A stretch of 64,000 nucleotides of DNA from Xestospongia bergquistia (lineage: Eukaryota; Porifera; Demospongiae; Haplosclerida; Petrosiidae): positions 5,084,001 through 5,148,000 of the forward strand of contig OZ014416.1 in the NCBI GenBank assembly GCA_963965975.1, written 5' to 3'. This document shows positions 1 to 11,482 of this stretch, in pieces. A program made the translations under genes and the position numbers. The stretch's first letter is position 1, and each line of letters opens with the position of its first letter. The notes below the pieces were generated by a model that did no database searches, was not told the origin of the DNA, and saw only the letters and a program-made list of their open reading frames with translations.

Positions 1-410
1 ATAGAATGATTAATTAAACATGATTAATGTGTATAACTACCTTTAACAGTGTCTATGTACCATACTCCATCAAGTATAGCATATAGTATATGTACATATG
101 ATCTACTAAACATGACTTGTGTAATGATAGTGTGTTAGGATACTCTGCTGATAGAGAACCTCTAGTTCCTATACTGAAGTTGTCAAGATATCGAACTGTT
201 TGTTTTTCTAGAGGTACTGTTGTGCTACCAGACTGTACATGTGTGGAGAGAGAGAGAGAGGGAGAGGGAGAGAGAAACAATTAAAGGTCTATTTTGGTAA
301 TATTATGCAACAATTTTACTCTCTTTGTGATATCAGCGATTGCTTTAATTTTATAGACTCTTTCATTTTATGATTGCTACTATTTTCTGAAGTAAATTGC
401 TAAATTTATA
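1..410. other. AT-rich flank, no gene seen
   Basis: No coding region is supported here. There is a GA-rich simple repeat at about 247–276. The stretch at about 367–420 resembles the stretch at 28,530–28,580, so it probably belongs to a dispersed repeat family that borders the satellite array. Confidence 0.5.
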
Positions 411-2620
411 GCGCTATTTATTCCTAATATTCAGCGTAAAGTCACTATACCCAACTTTACAGTTGCCACGACAACACATCTATGTATAGAATAGTTATAA
501 AAATGACTATTAAAGACAACTTTAAACCTTAACTTACCAGCAATAACTCTTTCTTCCTGGTAAAGACACCACACCCAATTTTATAGTTGCCATGACAACA
601 CTCCTATCCATAGAATAGTTATAAAAATGACTTTTACAGACAATTTCAAACCTTAACTTAGCAGCAATAACTTTCTTTCTAATATTCAGAGTAAAGACAC
701 CACACCCAATTTTATGGTTGCCACGACAACACTCCTAACAGTTATAAAATAACTATTACAGACAACTTTAAACCTTAAGTCACCAGCAATATGCATAGGA
801 TAGTTATAAAAATGACTATTATAGACAATTTCATACCTTAAGTTACCAGCAATAACTCTTTCTTCCTAATATTCAGGGTAAAGATACAACAATCAATTTT
901 ACAGTTACCACGACAACTCTCCTATTCATAGAATAGTTATAAAAATGACTATTACAGACAATTTCAAACCTTAAGTTACCAGCAATAACTCTCTCTTTCT
1001 TCCTAATATTCAGGTTAAAGACACCACACCCAATTTTACAGTTACCACGACAACACTCCTATGGATAGAATAGATATAAAAATGACTATTACAGACAATT
1101 TCAAACCTTAAGTTACCAGCAATAACTCTTTCTTTCTTCCTAATATTAAGGGTAAAGACACAATACCAAATTTTACGGTTGTCATGACAACACTCCTATG
1201 CATAAAATAGTTATAAAAATGACTATTACAGACAATTTAAAACATTAAGTTACCAGCAATAACTCTCTCTTTCTTCCTAATATTCAGTATAAAGACACAA
1301 CACTTAATTTTATGGTTGCCACGACAACACTTTTATGCATAGAATAGTTATAAAAATGACTATTACAGACAATTTCAAACCTTAAGTTGCCAGCAATAAT
1401 TCTCTCTTTCTTCCTTATATTCAGGTTAAAGACACCACACCCAATTTTACAGTTACCACGACAACACTCCTATGGATAGAATAGATATAAAATTGACTAT
1501 TACAGACAATTTCAAACCTTAAGTTACCAGCAATAACTCTCTCTTTCTTCCTAATATTCAGGGTAAAGACACAATACGCAATTTTACTGTTGTCATGACA
1601 ACACTCCTACGCATAGAATAGTTATAAAAATGACTATTACAGACAATTTCAAACCTTAAGTTACCAGCAATAACTCTCTCTTTCTTCCTAATATTCAGGA
1701 TAAAGACACCACACCCAATTTTACAGTTACCACGACAACACTCCTATGGATAGAATAGATATAAAATTGACTATTACAGACAATTTCAAACCTTAAGTTA
1801 CCAGCAATAACTCTCTCTTTCTTCCTAATATTCAGGGTAAAGACACAATACGCAATTTTACTGTTGTCACGACAACACTCCTACGCATAGAATAGTTATA
1901 AAAATGACTATTATAGACAATTTCAAACCTTAAGTTACCAGCAGTAACTCTTTCTTCCTAATATTCAGGGTAAAGATACAACAATCAATTTTACAGTTAC
2001 CACAACAACACTCCTACACACAGAATAGTTATACAAATGACTATTACAGACAATTTAAAACCTTAAGTTATCAGCAATAACTCTCTCTTTCTTCCTAATA
2101 CTCAGGATAAAGACACAACACTTAATTTTACAGTTACCATGACAACACTCCTATGCATAGAATAGTTATAAAAATGACTATTACAGACAATTCCAAACCT
2201 TAAGTTACCAGCAATAACTCTTTCTTCATAATATTTAGGGTAAAGACACAATACCCAATTTTACGGTTGTCATGACAACACTCCTATGCATAGAATAGTT
2301 ATAAAAATGACTGTTGTACATAATTTCAAACCTTAAGTTACCAGCAATAACTCTCTTTTTCTTCCTAATATTCAAGGTAAAGACACAGCACCCAATTTTA
2401 TAGTTGTCACGACAACACTCCTATGCATAAGATAGTTATAAAAATGAATATTACAGACAATTTTAAACCCTAATTTACCAGCAATAACTCTCTCTTCCTA
2501 ATATTCAGCAAATTTACGGTTGCCACAACAACACTCCTATCCATAGAATAGTCATAGAAATGATTATTATAGACAATTTTAAATCTTACATTACCAGCAA
2601 AAACTGTCTCTATATTCTGC
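411..2620 (+). repeat. Satellite array A, about 16 units of ~135 bp
   Basis: The stretch is built from tandem units of about 133–139 bp. Landmarks in each unit are CCTAATATTCAGGGTAAAGA, then CAATTTTA, then GTTGCCACGACAAC or GTTGCCATGACAAC, then ATAGTTATAAAAATGACTAT, then TTACCAGCAATAACTC. Unit length varies mainly through a (CTCT)TTCTT tract. The same unit makes up the array at 36.64–38.69 kb and a lone copy at 35.52 kb. Units contain no conserved open frame. The near-palindrome in each unit resembles an RFX X-box. Confidence 0.93.
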
Positions 2621-3555
2621 CATTTCTGGAAAGAGATATCCCACCTACTTTTACAATTGCCACTATTGTATCACTACATAATTTAGACAGTTAAACTAAA
2701 TAAAAGTGAAATGTATAAAATGTAATAATAGTAATAAACACAGTATAATGACATACTTTACATGATAATTACACACTTCATTAACATTAACTTAATCCAA
2801 TGTTAAGTATGTTGTATGACTACTTGAAATAAACTACATTCACATTCAAACTGACATATCAGTTCAACATATCACTCTAGACAGATTATACTAATAAAAT
2901 GATTAGATCAAAATAACTTGTGACTACTTTTGATGTTCAATTTTGTTTATATTACACTTACCTTATGTTCAATTTTTAACCCTTTTAATTTCTGTATCAA
3001 TTTTAATAATACAATGTATATGTACATGTTTAAGTAGAAAAATAAAAATGTAAGATTTAAATGTAAAATACAAGTAAGAATGATGGAAAGTCATTCCTTG
3101 TACTATTTTGAGTCATTATTTCCTCCTTGGATAACTAATATAGTATACAATTGCTATGCTAGCAGTGTTATTGAATGTATTCTGAATTATCTTGTAGGAA
3201 GTTCTTTTTAAAACTAATTCAAACTGGTTTGTAATCAATACCTACTACTTGTACTGGTATCATTACTTAACATTAGTCCTATGTAACAAATGTGACTATA
3301 ACAATGATATTCAACAGTCATTAACTGTCTTGGAACTTAAAATATATGTAAACAAATCATTTATTGCTCTTATCTAACTATGTATGAATATGAAGGAAAG
3401 TAAAAAAAATATATGGAAGGTTTAGTAATTGATGAAGTAACAACTTGTGAAGACCTTGATGATTACATATGTGGAGGATATGTCCAATGAATGTACCACT
3501 CTAGCTTATGTATACACATTGACTTAAATTTATAATGCTTGCATATATACTATAG

Positions 3556-3742
3556 ATCTGGAAGTCATGAGAAATCTCCAAAATCATTAAGTATAACTAA
3601 ATACCCTGAGTTTATTTGCATTCATGTCACTAAATCATCAACTGTACATGTCTTAACACAGTATGTAACATGGTGTGTTATTAAGTCTAATGTATTTATA
3701 CACTATATATTGTACAACAACCTCACCAACTGTCCAAGTGCA
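3556..3742 (+). other. Exon-like block present three times
   Basis: An open stretch lies between an acceptor-like 'actatag' and a donor 'cag|gtaaat'. It recurs at about 39,911–40,099 and again at about 40,421–40,609. Differences between the copies include amino-acid changes, so there is no sign of selection on the frame. I do not recognise the encoded peptide. It may be only repeat sequence. Confidence 0.25.
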
Positions 3743-3935
3743 GGTAAATATATGTAATACAAAATTCAGATAAATTCATAATTATAAATATAGTGAACAA
3801 CTTTAGGAGTAGGCAACAGATACTACAGACTCACAAGAATGGTCAATTATTTATCAGTTGGGATCCATTATAGATGTTTTATTAGTTTTAAACATGATCA
3901 CACTCAATGTTTCTACATTAATGACAGTTATGTAT

Positions 3936-4294
3936 AGGGTTGGTCAATACATCAATATTATTGACATATTGAGCTTTTGTAAGCACTCAATACCCATTAT
4001 CGATCAATTATAAATTGTCAATAATTATTGCCTATACAATAGTTATCTTTTTACCGGCGACATGTATTTGTGCCACAAGCATTACCTCAGAAAGAATCTT
4101 CAACACAGGAGGACACATTGTTTCTGATAGTCGCACATGTTTAAAACCTCAAATGGTTGACTACCTAGATTTTTTGTCTAAAAATTTATAATAATTACTT
4201 TCCTATTTGAAAGAAATTCAATTTATTGACATACTGGCAATACTTTAAGGCAAAAGTTATTGACATGCAATTTTCTAATATTGAGAAACCTTAG
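3936..4294 (+). mobile_element. Short hAT-type element remnant
   Basis: This segment is absent from both other copies of the surrounding repeat, where the flanks run straight through. It is bordered by a near-perfect 8-bp direct repeat (TTATGTAT at 3,928–3,935 and TTCTGTAT at 4,295–4,302), as expected for a hAT target-site duplication. Its ends are short imperfect inverted repeats (AGGGTTGGTCAATA versus the reverse complement AAGGTTTCTCAATA). At about 360 bp it is an internally deleted element. Confidence 0.8.
4063..4191 (+). pseudogene. hAT transposase C-terminal fragment
   Basis: The open frame reads ATSITSERIFNTGGHIVSD, continues with LKPQMVDYLDFLSKNL and ends in TAA. This is the hAT-family C-terminal dimerisation signature (SERxF…G.IVSD.R..LKP..V..L.FL..N). 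Only the last ~42 codons remain, inside an element of about 360 bp, so it cannot encode an active transposase. Confidence 0.85.
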
Positions 4295-5496
4295 TTCTGT
4301 ATTTGTACTATCAATAATAGTCTCCATAAGATATTGCTGCTACAATTAGAAGTGATTCCAGTAAGTACAGTTATAGTCACATAACAAGACCCATTCATGT
4401 TGTTTTATAAATTATATGAAGGTATACATGAGGAGAGGACTAACATAGTAATTAAACCATGGTCATTTCAATAGGTGAATCAACTATTGCATTGCTTTGA
4501 AATATTTGATGTCTATCCATAGCAATCTATCTTTCAGATGAGGTAATCAAGTATATATGTGTTAATAAGTTAATAACTAGTATTAAACATAAACATTTTA
4601 GGTGATACATTCATATATGGATATTGTCTACTATGAAGCATCAAATGTACTATAAACTTATAATTTAAATTGAGGTTCCATAGTTTTATATAGAAAGGAA
4701 AAGTATTTAATTTAGGTTCCAAGTTTTTTGCAAAATTTTACAATTATCAAGTAGTGTTATTGTGGTATCATCAAGTTAATCAAACACTTGTTATATGACA
4801 CATAAATATCACATTTAGGTCAATCTAATGGAGTATGATCTACTTATGTGTGTCATAAATCATGTTAACTGTCATTAGACATTACTGGTACTATCTGTTA
4901 GTTAGTATTCATATCTACAAGATGTTATCATAAAGGCAACAGATCTTAATAAGAAACATGTAGAATACTTTGACTCATACAAAGGCTCAATTCAATCTTA
5001 GTGGACAAAATATAGAAAATACAAATTAATTAATTCTACATGTACAAACAGATCATTTATAGAGTCTTGTTGTAAAGACCAGAACTTGTCTGTGCTAAAA
5101 TGTGACAGTGGTAATACATTCATAGAACAGTGAGTAGTGAAGACCATATAATGGATTAATTAATTCCTGCCAGTAATAATATGAAAGTTTTGCAGTTTGA
5201 CTTAAAAATGTTTGCCAATAATTGAAAATTCAAACACTTGAAAATTCTCCAACTGTGTGATATAAAACAAAAACTTGTTTATACAGAACTTGTTTGAAAT
5301 ACTATCAACAAGTATATATATTTATTACAAAACAAGACATTTCACATCTTGTAGGGTAATATGTGAGTTATTATAAAAATACTGATAGAGGAGCTACTTA
5401 ACAGTCAATTATCATAAGTACCATCTACACTCGTAACTAATGATAAGTTTCCTTAGACATTATAATGTGAGACAAAGGCTACTAAACTCTCCAATC

Positions 5497-5784
5497 CTAG
5501 AAGGCTTTGGTTATCAAACAATTTGCTAAAAGTCTACATGTTCCTTCTACTACTGATGATATAACATCCAAGTTATTAAACCAAAAACAATCTATTAATG
5601 TCACTACATCACTTGCAAACTCAGGTATCATATTAGAAAAACAAATAAAATGATTAATGAATACTAATATAGGGAATAAATCTTTATCTCTACAAAAGAA
5701 GTCACTTTCATTGAAAAAAATATTACAACTACAATAACTTCTGAAGTTATTATAGTTGTAATATTTTTCAGTAGCTGTCTCCAC
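5497..5784 (-). pseudogene. Exon-like open frame, hydrophobic/helical
   Basis: A 95-codon open frame rich in Ile, Leu, Phe and Val, with no recognised domain. The paralogous stretch in the second duplicate (about 42,060–42,330) keeps much of the peptide but has frame breaks. The sequence could be an old exon of an alpha-helical protein. No clear splice sites fix its ends. Confidence 0.25.
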
Positions 5785-5989
5785 CCCTGCTTCAGGTTAG
5801 AATTCTTTCATTGACAGAACTGAGAGCAACAACAACAAATTGACTAGCCTTCGTTTTCAGGTCAAAGTGCAATAATAACAACAACAGACAACAATTAATC
5901 ATGTAAACAATTAAAGCACCCCCCCCAACCCCCAGTAGATAAAACCCAGTTATTATATGTTTGAACCATATTGCTTATGTTGTCAGTTT

Positions 5990-5997
<8 letters not shown>

Positions 5998-6020
<23 letters not shown>
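5998..6020. repeat. (TG)/(TA) microsatellite
   Basis: A GTGTGT tract runs into an alternating TA tract. The second duplicate has a shorter related tract near 44,570. Confidence 0.8.
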
Positions 6021-6133
6021 TATAGACTTACTGTAGATTCTTATGAGAATCATACTATGCTACTATGATCCCTTTAGTAAAGAAGTAATTGTTTAAAAAA
6101 CACAAATATCATACTTACACAGTTTGGAGTTAC

Positions 6134-6225
6134 CTGATATTATCTTCTCATCAATGTGACCTGCTTCATTGCTCTCTTCAGGTAGTGATGATGGTGGATT
6201 TGAAATATCACGAAATTCTATGGCC
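6134..6225 (-). other. Candidate minus-strand exon
   Basis: On the minus strand an open frame containing PPSSLPEESNEAGHIDEK runs to a donor-like 'tcag|gtaact' at 6,134/6,133. The acidic, Pro/Ser-rich composition resembles the linker exons of the ankyrin–Death genes in this window. The copy at about 44,815–44,900 has lost part of the frame. No neighbouring exon could be joined to it with confidence. Confidence 0.3.
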
Positions 6226-6304
6226 AATCACTTAAAAGAACATTATAATAATAATAATGATAACTAAATCCTGTTTAATTTTAAATGTGTGATTTGGCAA
6301 TTGA

Positions 6305-6577
6305 ATGTTTCGGTTATATACTATGTGGCGTTCAAAAGAGAAACTGTGCTATCATTTTGACTATGAGAGCGAAAGACGAATACATCACTACGTGCAAACT
6401 GATATGTTGGGCTCTCTCCACCAAGGAGAAGGAATAGGATATCTTTGTTTTCCGTATCCAAGGCTATTGGTGATGCTATCTAGTATGTTAGAAGAAACAG
6501 ACTCTCAATCAGATCTCTATACTAATGGCTTTCCAAGTCAGTTGCGTCTCCTGACGACACAACGCAATACTAGGTGA
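6305..6577 (+). other. Open frame in less AT-rich patch, unidentified
   Basis: A 90-codon open frame lies in a locally GC-richer stretch at the end of the duplicated block. Its counterpart at 45,010–45,112 is truncated where the gag relic begins. No domain is recognised. The patch could equally be a promoter/5' exon for minus-strand sequence. Confidence 0.2.
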
Positions 6578-6688
6578 ACTCGATGTATTCATTGCATTGA
6601 AGGCGGTGACTTTCTTTCTCTCCTTGTCTTTCAGAGAATATTACAATTCCATTTGAAAAACAAACTGATCGTAAATCACCTTTATTTT

Positions 6689-6691
<3 letters not shown>

Positions 6692-6750
<59 letters not shown>
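6692..6750. repeat. (TA)n microsatellite
   Basis: An uninterrupted alternating TA run of roughly 55 nt, followed by AT-rich sequence with no gene signal up to about 7,180. Confidence 0.95.
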
Positions 6751-6756
<6 letters not shown>

Positions 6757-7188
6757 TGTATTATACTTATTGTGTAATTAAAGGTGGTGAATAAGCCTTG
6801 TTTATTTTCCTAAAGTTATTAAACCAGTGAGACTGATGTTGTAGTGATAATTACACAAAAGCAAATTTTGTTATGAAGTTCAATCAACGAATATATAGCA
6901 CAACATTGCTTACCTTCTAAATTCACCTGTTACTTGTAACACTTTACGGTTCAATAAACTTATAGTGACTACCCACAATATACAGTTTGCTTTATTATGA
7001 GCTTAAGTAATTGAGGTAATTATAGTCAATTGATTCAATTTTCATTACATTAATTTGGAAAATATGATACAGTTACCACTGAAATTGCTAATATTTCAAG
7101 ACTTGTAATTACTTGCATTTCATTTGTTACCATTACAACATCTCTATATTTCATATGTAGAATACAGTATTCCTTCCTTAACCAATAG

Positions 7189-7923
7189 AGATTCAGGAAG
7201 TGCTACAAGAAATTAAGACTAGTAGTAAAATGTTAGAAGACAAGCTTGACAAAAGTTATGTGATATTGAGATTAATCGTTCAAGGACTAGAGTATAAGAA
7301 GAGACAATAGTTTCATCAGATGTTAAAGTAGGTAACTATAATAAGGTTATTTTAATTATTAAATAATTGTCAGAATACCATCAGAAGATTATATAAAATA
7401 CTATTAGACCACAAGGAAGATTTTGAATTGTCATTTAAGTATGTTTCGTTTATATAATTTATGTAGCTTTCCGTATAGTCATTCAATGATGAAGTGGACA
7501 TTACAGTGACAGTTACTGCTGAAGTGAAATTCTTAGTACATGCTTTTATCACTGAAATGAAAGGTATGTTGTTATAGTTTTCTGAACAACTGTATTATTT
7601 ATATTTTAATTAATAAGGGCATATCATGCATACTTTCAAAGTTAAAAGAATGTCTTACAAGCAAAGACACGATGAAAAGTATGCACAAAAGAATGATAGA
7701 CAACAGAGAAGAAATAGACTTACAAAAGTAATCTTTGATATGTTTCATAAAAAATCAATATAGGCATCTATTAATATAGAACTACCTGTTTACTGGCTTG
7801 TCTTAAAAGAACAGAAGAAATATTGGAAGAAGAGCCTTGGTGTGGAATTAATGAGTAAAGATGAAAATGAAAAGGAAGTAAATGGAGTCAATTTTTAGCT
7901 ACTCTGCCTCTTCCATGGAGATC
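7189..7923 (+). pseudogene. Exon-like islands of an unidentified gene
   Basis: Three islands look exonic. At 7,189–7,310, an acceptor 'accaatag' is followed by a charged helical frame (IQEVLQEIKTSSKMLEDKLD) that ends in TAG. At 7,618–7,732 there is an acceptor-like 'aataag', two frames stay open, and a 'gtaatc' donor follows. At 7,763–7,923 an 'atatag' acceptor leads into a frame starting ASINIELPVYWLVLKEQKK and ending in TAG. The last piece weakly recalls COR-region sequence of ROCO proteins, but this is speculative. The stops between islands suggest a decayed gene or wrong boundaries. Confidence 0.3.
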
Positions 7924-9300
7924 AGAAATAGTCACATGACTATCTGTAGTCTAGACAAAAGGGAATATTTGTTAAAATCTACTAGAGGAAGAAGTATGAT
8001 GTTTAAAAGATGATAGCTTTGCCATTCAATTAGCCATTAGAGTTGACATTGAAGTAAATAACTTAGCAACATTTGACAATTATGTTTATTTTGTTTTTAA
8101 GTTGATTTAACATGTTCATTTATCAAAATTTATAGCTTTTTCAACAAGCAAGAAGTATTTCCACATTGAAAATACAATATATCTTAACAAAAGTTTTCAA
8201 TTGAAATGATGACTAATCCTAACAGAATCTGTCAAAAAGAATAATGATATATATTATTACACAACTCTATGTTCAAATAATGACATATTCAATACAATAC
8301 TTAAATTATACTGGAATATTGCTGTTTCTCTCATGTTTATAAGCTGTGAGAAATCTAGAAATATCTAGTACAAAGAAAGACACGTGAAATTATGAGATAT
8401 TACACTAGGATAATATTAGCAAAATACTAGTCTTTCAACATGGGGCAAGATAGTAAGGATGAAAATTGTATCATCTCTACATAATAGCACAAGTGACACA
8501 AACAAGTAAGCAACTAAGGATATATACCAGCTATCTAAATCACTAAAAATAATATCAGTGATATATTATGGCATTCTTTGCCTGTGTCATTAGTACTAGT
8601 TAACACTATTTTAATTTAAATATTAACATATTTCCATAGAAAAAATTCCATTAAATTAAAAGGAGAAACAAACAGAAAATCATTTGAAAAATTTTAATTT
8701 TTATTTGTGACAAACAATTTGATTAAAATGATTATAAAAGAAATACACATAATATAAAATAAGACTAATATAAGTAGGTGGGTCTTCAATGCAATGGGGA
8801 AGCAGCAATACATGTGATGAAATTAGTTATTTACAAGTAAGCAGATCAAAGTCAGTCATATCAAAAAGGGGTGTGGCCTGATTGTGGATGTCTGAAAGCC
8901 TTGAGAGCTTTCAGTTGTGACACTCAAAGAAAAATGGGTGTGGTCTTATAGAGAAGATAGAAACAGTAAAGGTGAAGGGGAAAGAGAAAAAGATGGTGAG
9001 CATGAGATGATTGGGACAGGAAGGGTGAGGGAATATATATAAGCAGTAAATATTGCAATTGTAGGAATTGATGGAAAAAAGGAATCCTCTAGAGCTTAGT
9101 CAGCATTGACCCTTTTAGCAGATTGAAAAATTACCATTTTCTAACAAAGAGAGTAAATAAGCAAGTCACACTAAATACTACAAAATTGTTAAACAAGTTA
9201 TTATGTGGACATGTAGTTACTGTTTAACAACAGAATGAGTTTTAACTATTACAAAATATTTCATTGTACCTCAGACACAATGAAAATACGTGTACATAAG
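7924..9300. other. No gene seen
   Basis: AT-rich intergenic sequence. A G-rich stretch at about 8,780–9,010 (with GGGGTGTGG) stands out in composition, but neither strand gives a convincing frame. Confidence 0.5.
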
Positions 9301-9347
9301 TACTAAATAATACATTGTACATGTACATGTATACTTACTGATAATAG

Positions 9348-9605
9348 ATCTTGAGCATCTTGACTCATTCTAGGTAAATATTTGTATTTATGATCTTGAA
9401 GAAACAACTTTGAAATGTTTTTGTGAAATTGGTGTCTCTGGTGACCATTCTTTAATGAAGTAGTACCTATTGTACTAAGGAGAAAGTGATCAAGTAAGTT
9501 ATTAAATAGGAATAAACTCTTACTAATAAATTTGTATATTGCTTTGCTAGAATAAAAATATGTGACTAATGATGTCTCAAATAGTGTCCAATATTTTAAA
9601 AACTT
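9348..9605 (-). other. Candidate minus-strand exon, unidentified
   Basis: On the minus strand an open frame of about 85 codons runs from an acceptor-like 'taccaag' to a strong donor 'TCA|gtaagt' near 9,347. Codon use is protein-like, with mixed hydrophobic and basic residues ending in PRMSQDAQDLLS. I do not recognise the family, and no partner exons were joined. Confidence 0.3.
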
Positions 9606-10289
9606 GGTAATGTAATGATAATCCAATGAACATTTGGCTAGTGTGACTTTACTAAAAAATCAATAAAATATCATACAACAACAGTTCATATAATACCATA
9701 ATTTTCTTTATCCAGGTGCTAAGAACTAATGATATAACACTTATAGTGTTTCCTACTTAACATATATGTCATATTAGCTATTGCTACATACTACTAGAAG
9801 GGCTGGGTCATTACATATATAGTACAATGAACTAAAGAGGTACTTTAGAGTTCTATTGAAGTGATTACTACACATGTTCAAATATCTGTTTATTGATGCA
9901 TCTATTAAGTTGTCAATTTTATACTTATTGAAGTATTTCTTGAAGTTATGTTATTTCTCCTCTTCTTTTTGAAGCAAAAAGTGGTCTATATAAAGAAATA
10001 CAAATAATATATCATTTAATACTTACATAAAACTTAGTACATTAGATCCTTCTCTCTAAAGTCTACTATAACTATATAGCTTTACTTTTGATAAGCTATA
10101 TTATACTTGTTATTAATTGTTCTTAAACAAAAGAACAGTTTAGTTACAATGACACAACTAACTAAAGAACAGATTACATACCTTGTATGATGAAAGTAAA
10201 TGTATATGGTATATGATACATGACACTAGATAGTATATGTCTGTGTTTAGTGTTATTTACCTTCCAATGTACATTGCAGCTACACATCA

Positions 10290-10760
10290 TACACTCTAAC
10301 TACTGTTTTACTATAATAGGATTGTAGCAATACCTCTGGACAATTGTAATACTAAGTAACAACCTATATATATGGAGAGAGAGAGAGAGCTGTGAGATAG
10401 ACAGAAGTAATAGTTATGTTAGCTGTATTTATAATTATTAATCTATGCATGACACTCACACACAGACACACACATCATCCTAGAGTTTGTCAATATTTTA
10501 TGATATGATGTTAAGTTTTATAAAAATCAATAGCATGTCTCAGTGCACATTAATCCTACAGCTATATGTGTGGTCGTTGTTGAATTCAAAGCCCACTTGT
10601 ACCAAAGTGACTTTAATTTTATTATTATGAATTTACAAAGAGTTATCTAAATTAAAATCTCAGTTTGGTGTCAGGTCAGATATGCCACCCACTTGACACT
10701 AAAACAATGAGTTATTTTAAATTCATAGTAGTAAAATTAAATTTTTTCACATTGGTTGAT
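10290..10760 (+). repeat. Inverted repeat, left arm
   Basis: The stretch matches the reverse complement of about 14,275–14,740. For example, AAGCCCACTTGTACCAAAG at about 10,590 pairs with CATTTGGTGCAAGTGGGTT at about 14,450, and CATGTCTCAGTGCACAT near 10,535 pairs with ATGTGCACTGAGACATG near 14,503. The arms are diverged and the spacer is about 3.5 kb. A GA run at its left end (10,372–10,390) mirrors the TC run at the right end of the other arm. Confidence 0.8.
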
Positions 10761-11438
10761 AAAGACCACCTAGCGAGGAAGATGTATCGTTGATTTTCAA
10801 CAAGAGGTTCTGTTTATTAATATGTAAATATGGTCTATAAGTTGTATAACTATTAACTGTATCTTTTAACTTGACACTTATTGCATTGTTTCTTTACAGA
10901 GAGATAGAGAGAGAAAGTCATACACAATAGTTACTTACATCAGCAGAAGTGTACTGGCACAAGTAGGTGTTATTCCTACTAGGAACTCATCATTATAAGA
11001 AGTAGTAGTAAAGGTAACCACACAAATAATAGCTATTATACAATGACTATGACAGAAATTGGTGAGTGAGAAACCTTCAAGAATCACTGCTAACAATCAA
11101 CAACCACAATAGAATTTACATCTAATACATGTAGGTTCACAACTATTGTTGCTTAACAAGGCAACCTGTCAAGCAATATCAACTATATGCAAATATTTCA
11201 TCCTCACAGCCATATTAGTTGTGATAACATCATGACAGTCCAGTTTATATCTCCTTTGTGTGGCTATCTAGGCAACCAAACTAATAATGAAGCAACCTAC
11301 ATTAAACATACTGATTGCCTCAGAGTTTTCTGATGAACATATTTATACACAAATTCAAGGTCTTTTTAAATATTTTCTATTATATCATTTTATTATAAAA
11401 ACTAAATATTGATCAGCACAATCTATTTTAACTCCATC

Positions 11439-11482
<44 letters not shown>

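Larger units (their letters stand above)
2827..6577. repeat. Segmental duplication, copy 1
   Basis: This block is repeated in direct orientation at 38,701–45,112, with long stretches nearly identical by eye; for example, 2,827–2,960 matches 38,701–38,834. Both copies directly follow a satellite array, so array and block probably moved together. Differences are copy-specific: copy 1 has an extra hAT insertion (3,936–4,294), and copy 2 has a ~127-bp extra piece at 38,835–38,961, a ~500-bp internal tandem duplication, and a ~2-kb insertion at about 42.47–44.55 kb. Exon-like islands within it (3.55, 5.5 and 6.13 kb) are decayed in one or both copies. Confidence 0.85.

Noticed and set aside
411..2620. 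CRISPR-like interpretation of the regular repeats
   Set aside because: Whole ~135-bp units are repeated, with no unique spacers, in an intron-containing animal genome. This is a satellite.
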